From positions 1-7,536 of the forward strand of contig DGQS01000188.1 of NCBI GenBank assembly GCA_002389785.1: 7,536 bases of DNA, written 5' to 3'. Below the pieces are notes generated by a model. The model saw only the letters and a program-made list of their open reading frames with translations. It made no database searches and was not told the DNA's origin. The position numbers and the translations under genes were made by a program. Shown one piece after another: positions 6,965 through 7,536 of the stretch (within the stretch, counting starts at the first letter, position 1; every line of letters begins with the position of its first letter). The stretch is from Bacteroidetes bacterium UBA4408. GTDB lineage: Bacteria > Bacteroidota > Bacteroidia > UBA4408.

Positions 6965-7070
6965 CTAAAATCAACCGCACCCGAGCTTTTTTAAGACTAT
7001 TTAGCAATTGGTCGAGTGAGGCCATTAAAGTAATTGGCGCAGCTATTTAGAACGAGATACCACTATTTGT

Positions 7071-7097
7071 AAAAAATGCCCCACCAAAGTTATTGGT
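7071..7097 (-). terminator. Weak candidate terminator after serS
   Basis: Just after the serS stop, the - strand has ACCAA-TAACT-TTGGT (a 5-bp perfect stem with a 5-base loop, 7083-7097), then GGGGCA and a run of six T (complement of 7071-7076). The stem is short and separated from the T-run, so it is only a weak Rho-independent terminator candidate. It is the only such structure I see between serS and the next gene. Confidence 0.3.
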
Positions 7098-7098
7098 C

Positions 7099-7536
7099 TT
7101 AATTAATCCATTCAAAACCTGTATAAGGCACCAAGGCTTTAGGAATTCGAATTCCTTTTTCGCTTTGATTATTCTCGAGCAATGAAGCAACAATACGCGG
7201 CAATGCCAAGGCACTTCCGTTTAAGGTATGGGCTAATTGAGGTTTAGCATCTCCTTCTTTAAAGCGTAATTTTAAGCGATTGCTTTGAAAGGTTTCAAAA
7301 TTAGAAACTGAGCTTACTTCGAGCCATTTTTGTTGTGCTGCACTGTAGGCTTCAAAATCGTAGGTTAAAGCAGAAGCAAAACTCATATCTCCTCCACACA
7401 ATTTTAAAATGCGAAATGGCAATTCCAGCTGACGCATCAATCCTGCAACATATTCGCGCATTTCTTCAAGGGTTTGGTAGCTTTTATCGGGATGTGCAAT
7501 TTGAACAATTTCAACTTTATCAAATTGATGCAAACG
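7099..7536 (-). CDS. serS: Seryl-tRNA synthetase, C-terminal part (5' end outside window)
   Basis: The frame runs off the right edge; the TTG at 7533 is an internal Leu, and one more codon (Arg) precedes it. SerS charges tRNA-Ser (and tRNA-Sec where present) with serine in the cytoplasm. The visible 145 residues start inside class II motif 2 (RLHQFDKVEIV). They continue with the catalytic-core segments ELPFRILKLCGGDMSFASA, YDFEAYSAAQQKWLEVSSVS and NFETFQSNRLKLRFK, and end with motif 3 (HTLNGSALALPRIVASLLENNQ in two parts: HTLNGSALALPR, then IVASLLENNQ), whose Arg contacts ATP, and the C-terminal IPKALVPYTGFEWI. The N-terminal tRNA-binding coiled-coil and motif 1 are off-window. The SVSNFETFQ/ALALPR variants are typical of Bacteroidota SerS. 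All visible core motifs are intact, and there is no sign of a frameshift. Confidence 0.97.
   Translation of the reverse strand, partial: RLHQFDKVEIVQIAHPDKSYQTLEEMREYVAGLMRQLELPFRILKLCGGDMSFASALTYDFEAYSAAQQKWLEVSSVSNFETFQSNRLKLRFKEGDAKPQLAHTLNGSALALPRIVASLLENNQSEKGIRIPKALVPYTGFEWIN

Noticed and set aside
6987..6992. T-run on the + strand in the spacer as a terminator
   Set aside because: No complementary stem precedes it, and no + strand gene ends nearby.
7036..7063. Possible tRNA-like segment (GGCGCAGCT ... AGATACC)
   Set aside because: There is no TTCGAAT-type T-loop, no anticodon arm and no matching acceptor stem at tRNA length.
7531..7533. TTG as the start of a short serS
   Set aside because: It lies inside motif 2 of SerS and the frame continues to the window edge; the gene is cut by the window, not truncated in the genome as far as can be seen.

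Overview
The window reads as a low-GC chromosomal segment from a member of the Bacteroidota. Four things point there: a C-terminal type IX secretion (T9SS) sorting domain on a giant surface protein, a seryl-tRNA synthetase tail of the Bacteroidota flavour, a TAnnTTTG-type promoter element (TAAATTTG), and start codons without clear Shine-Dalgarno sequences. I cannot place it below phylum from sequence alone. Nothing suggests a recent mobile element, phage, CRISPR array or stable RNA gene.

Left half (1-3716, + strand): the 3' part of one very large gene for a secreted modular protein; its 5' end lies outside the window. In order it carries the end of a CotH-kinase-like domain, an InlB-B-like repeat, a lamin-tail domain (LTD) with an inserted histidine-rich loop, eight regular ~79-residue Ig-like domains, one domain of a different 'GG-YSG' type, one degenerate Ig-like domain, and a T9SS sorting domain.

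Right half (3722-7536, - strand): reading in the direction of transcription (right to left), the end of serS, then a 195-bp spacer, then a probable three-gene operon. The operon consists of a coiled-coil lipoprotein-like protein, a 610-residue exported TPR protein (4-bp ATGA overlap with the previous gene) and mqnA, the first enzyme of the futalosine route to menaquinone (39 bp after the TPR gene). The spacer holds a weak terminator candidate for serS, a promoter candidate for the operon and a 10-bp palindrome.

The two halves converge with only 5 bp between stop codons, and an inverted repeat covers both stops. How the genes fit together: the first two operon genes look like a co-translated envelope pair of unknown role, and mqnA is a housekeeping quinone gene that may simply share their transcript. 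The surface protein is functionally separate. I see no clear-cut undescribed system. The best leads are the lipoprotein/TPR pair, the His-rich LTD insertion, and the inverted repeat across the convergent stops.
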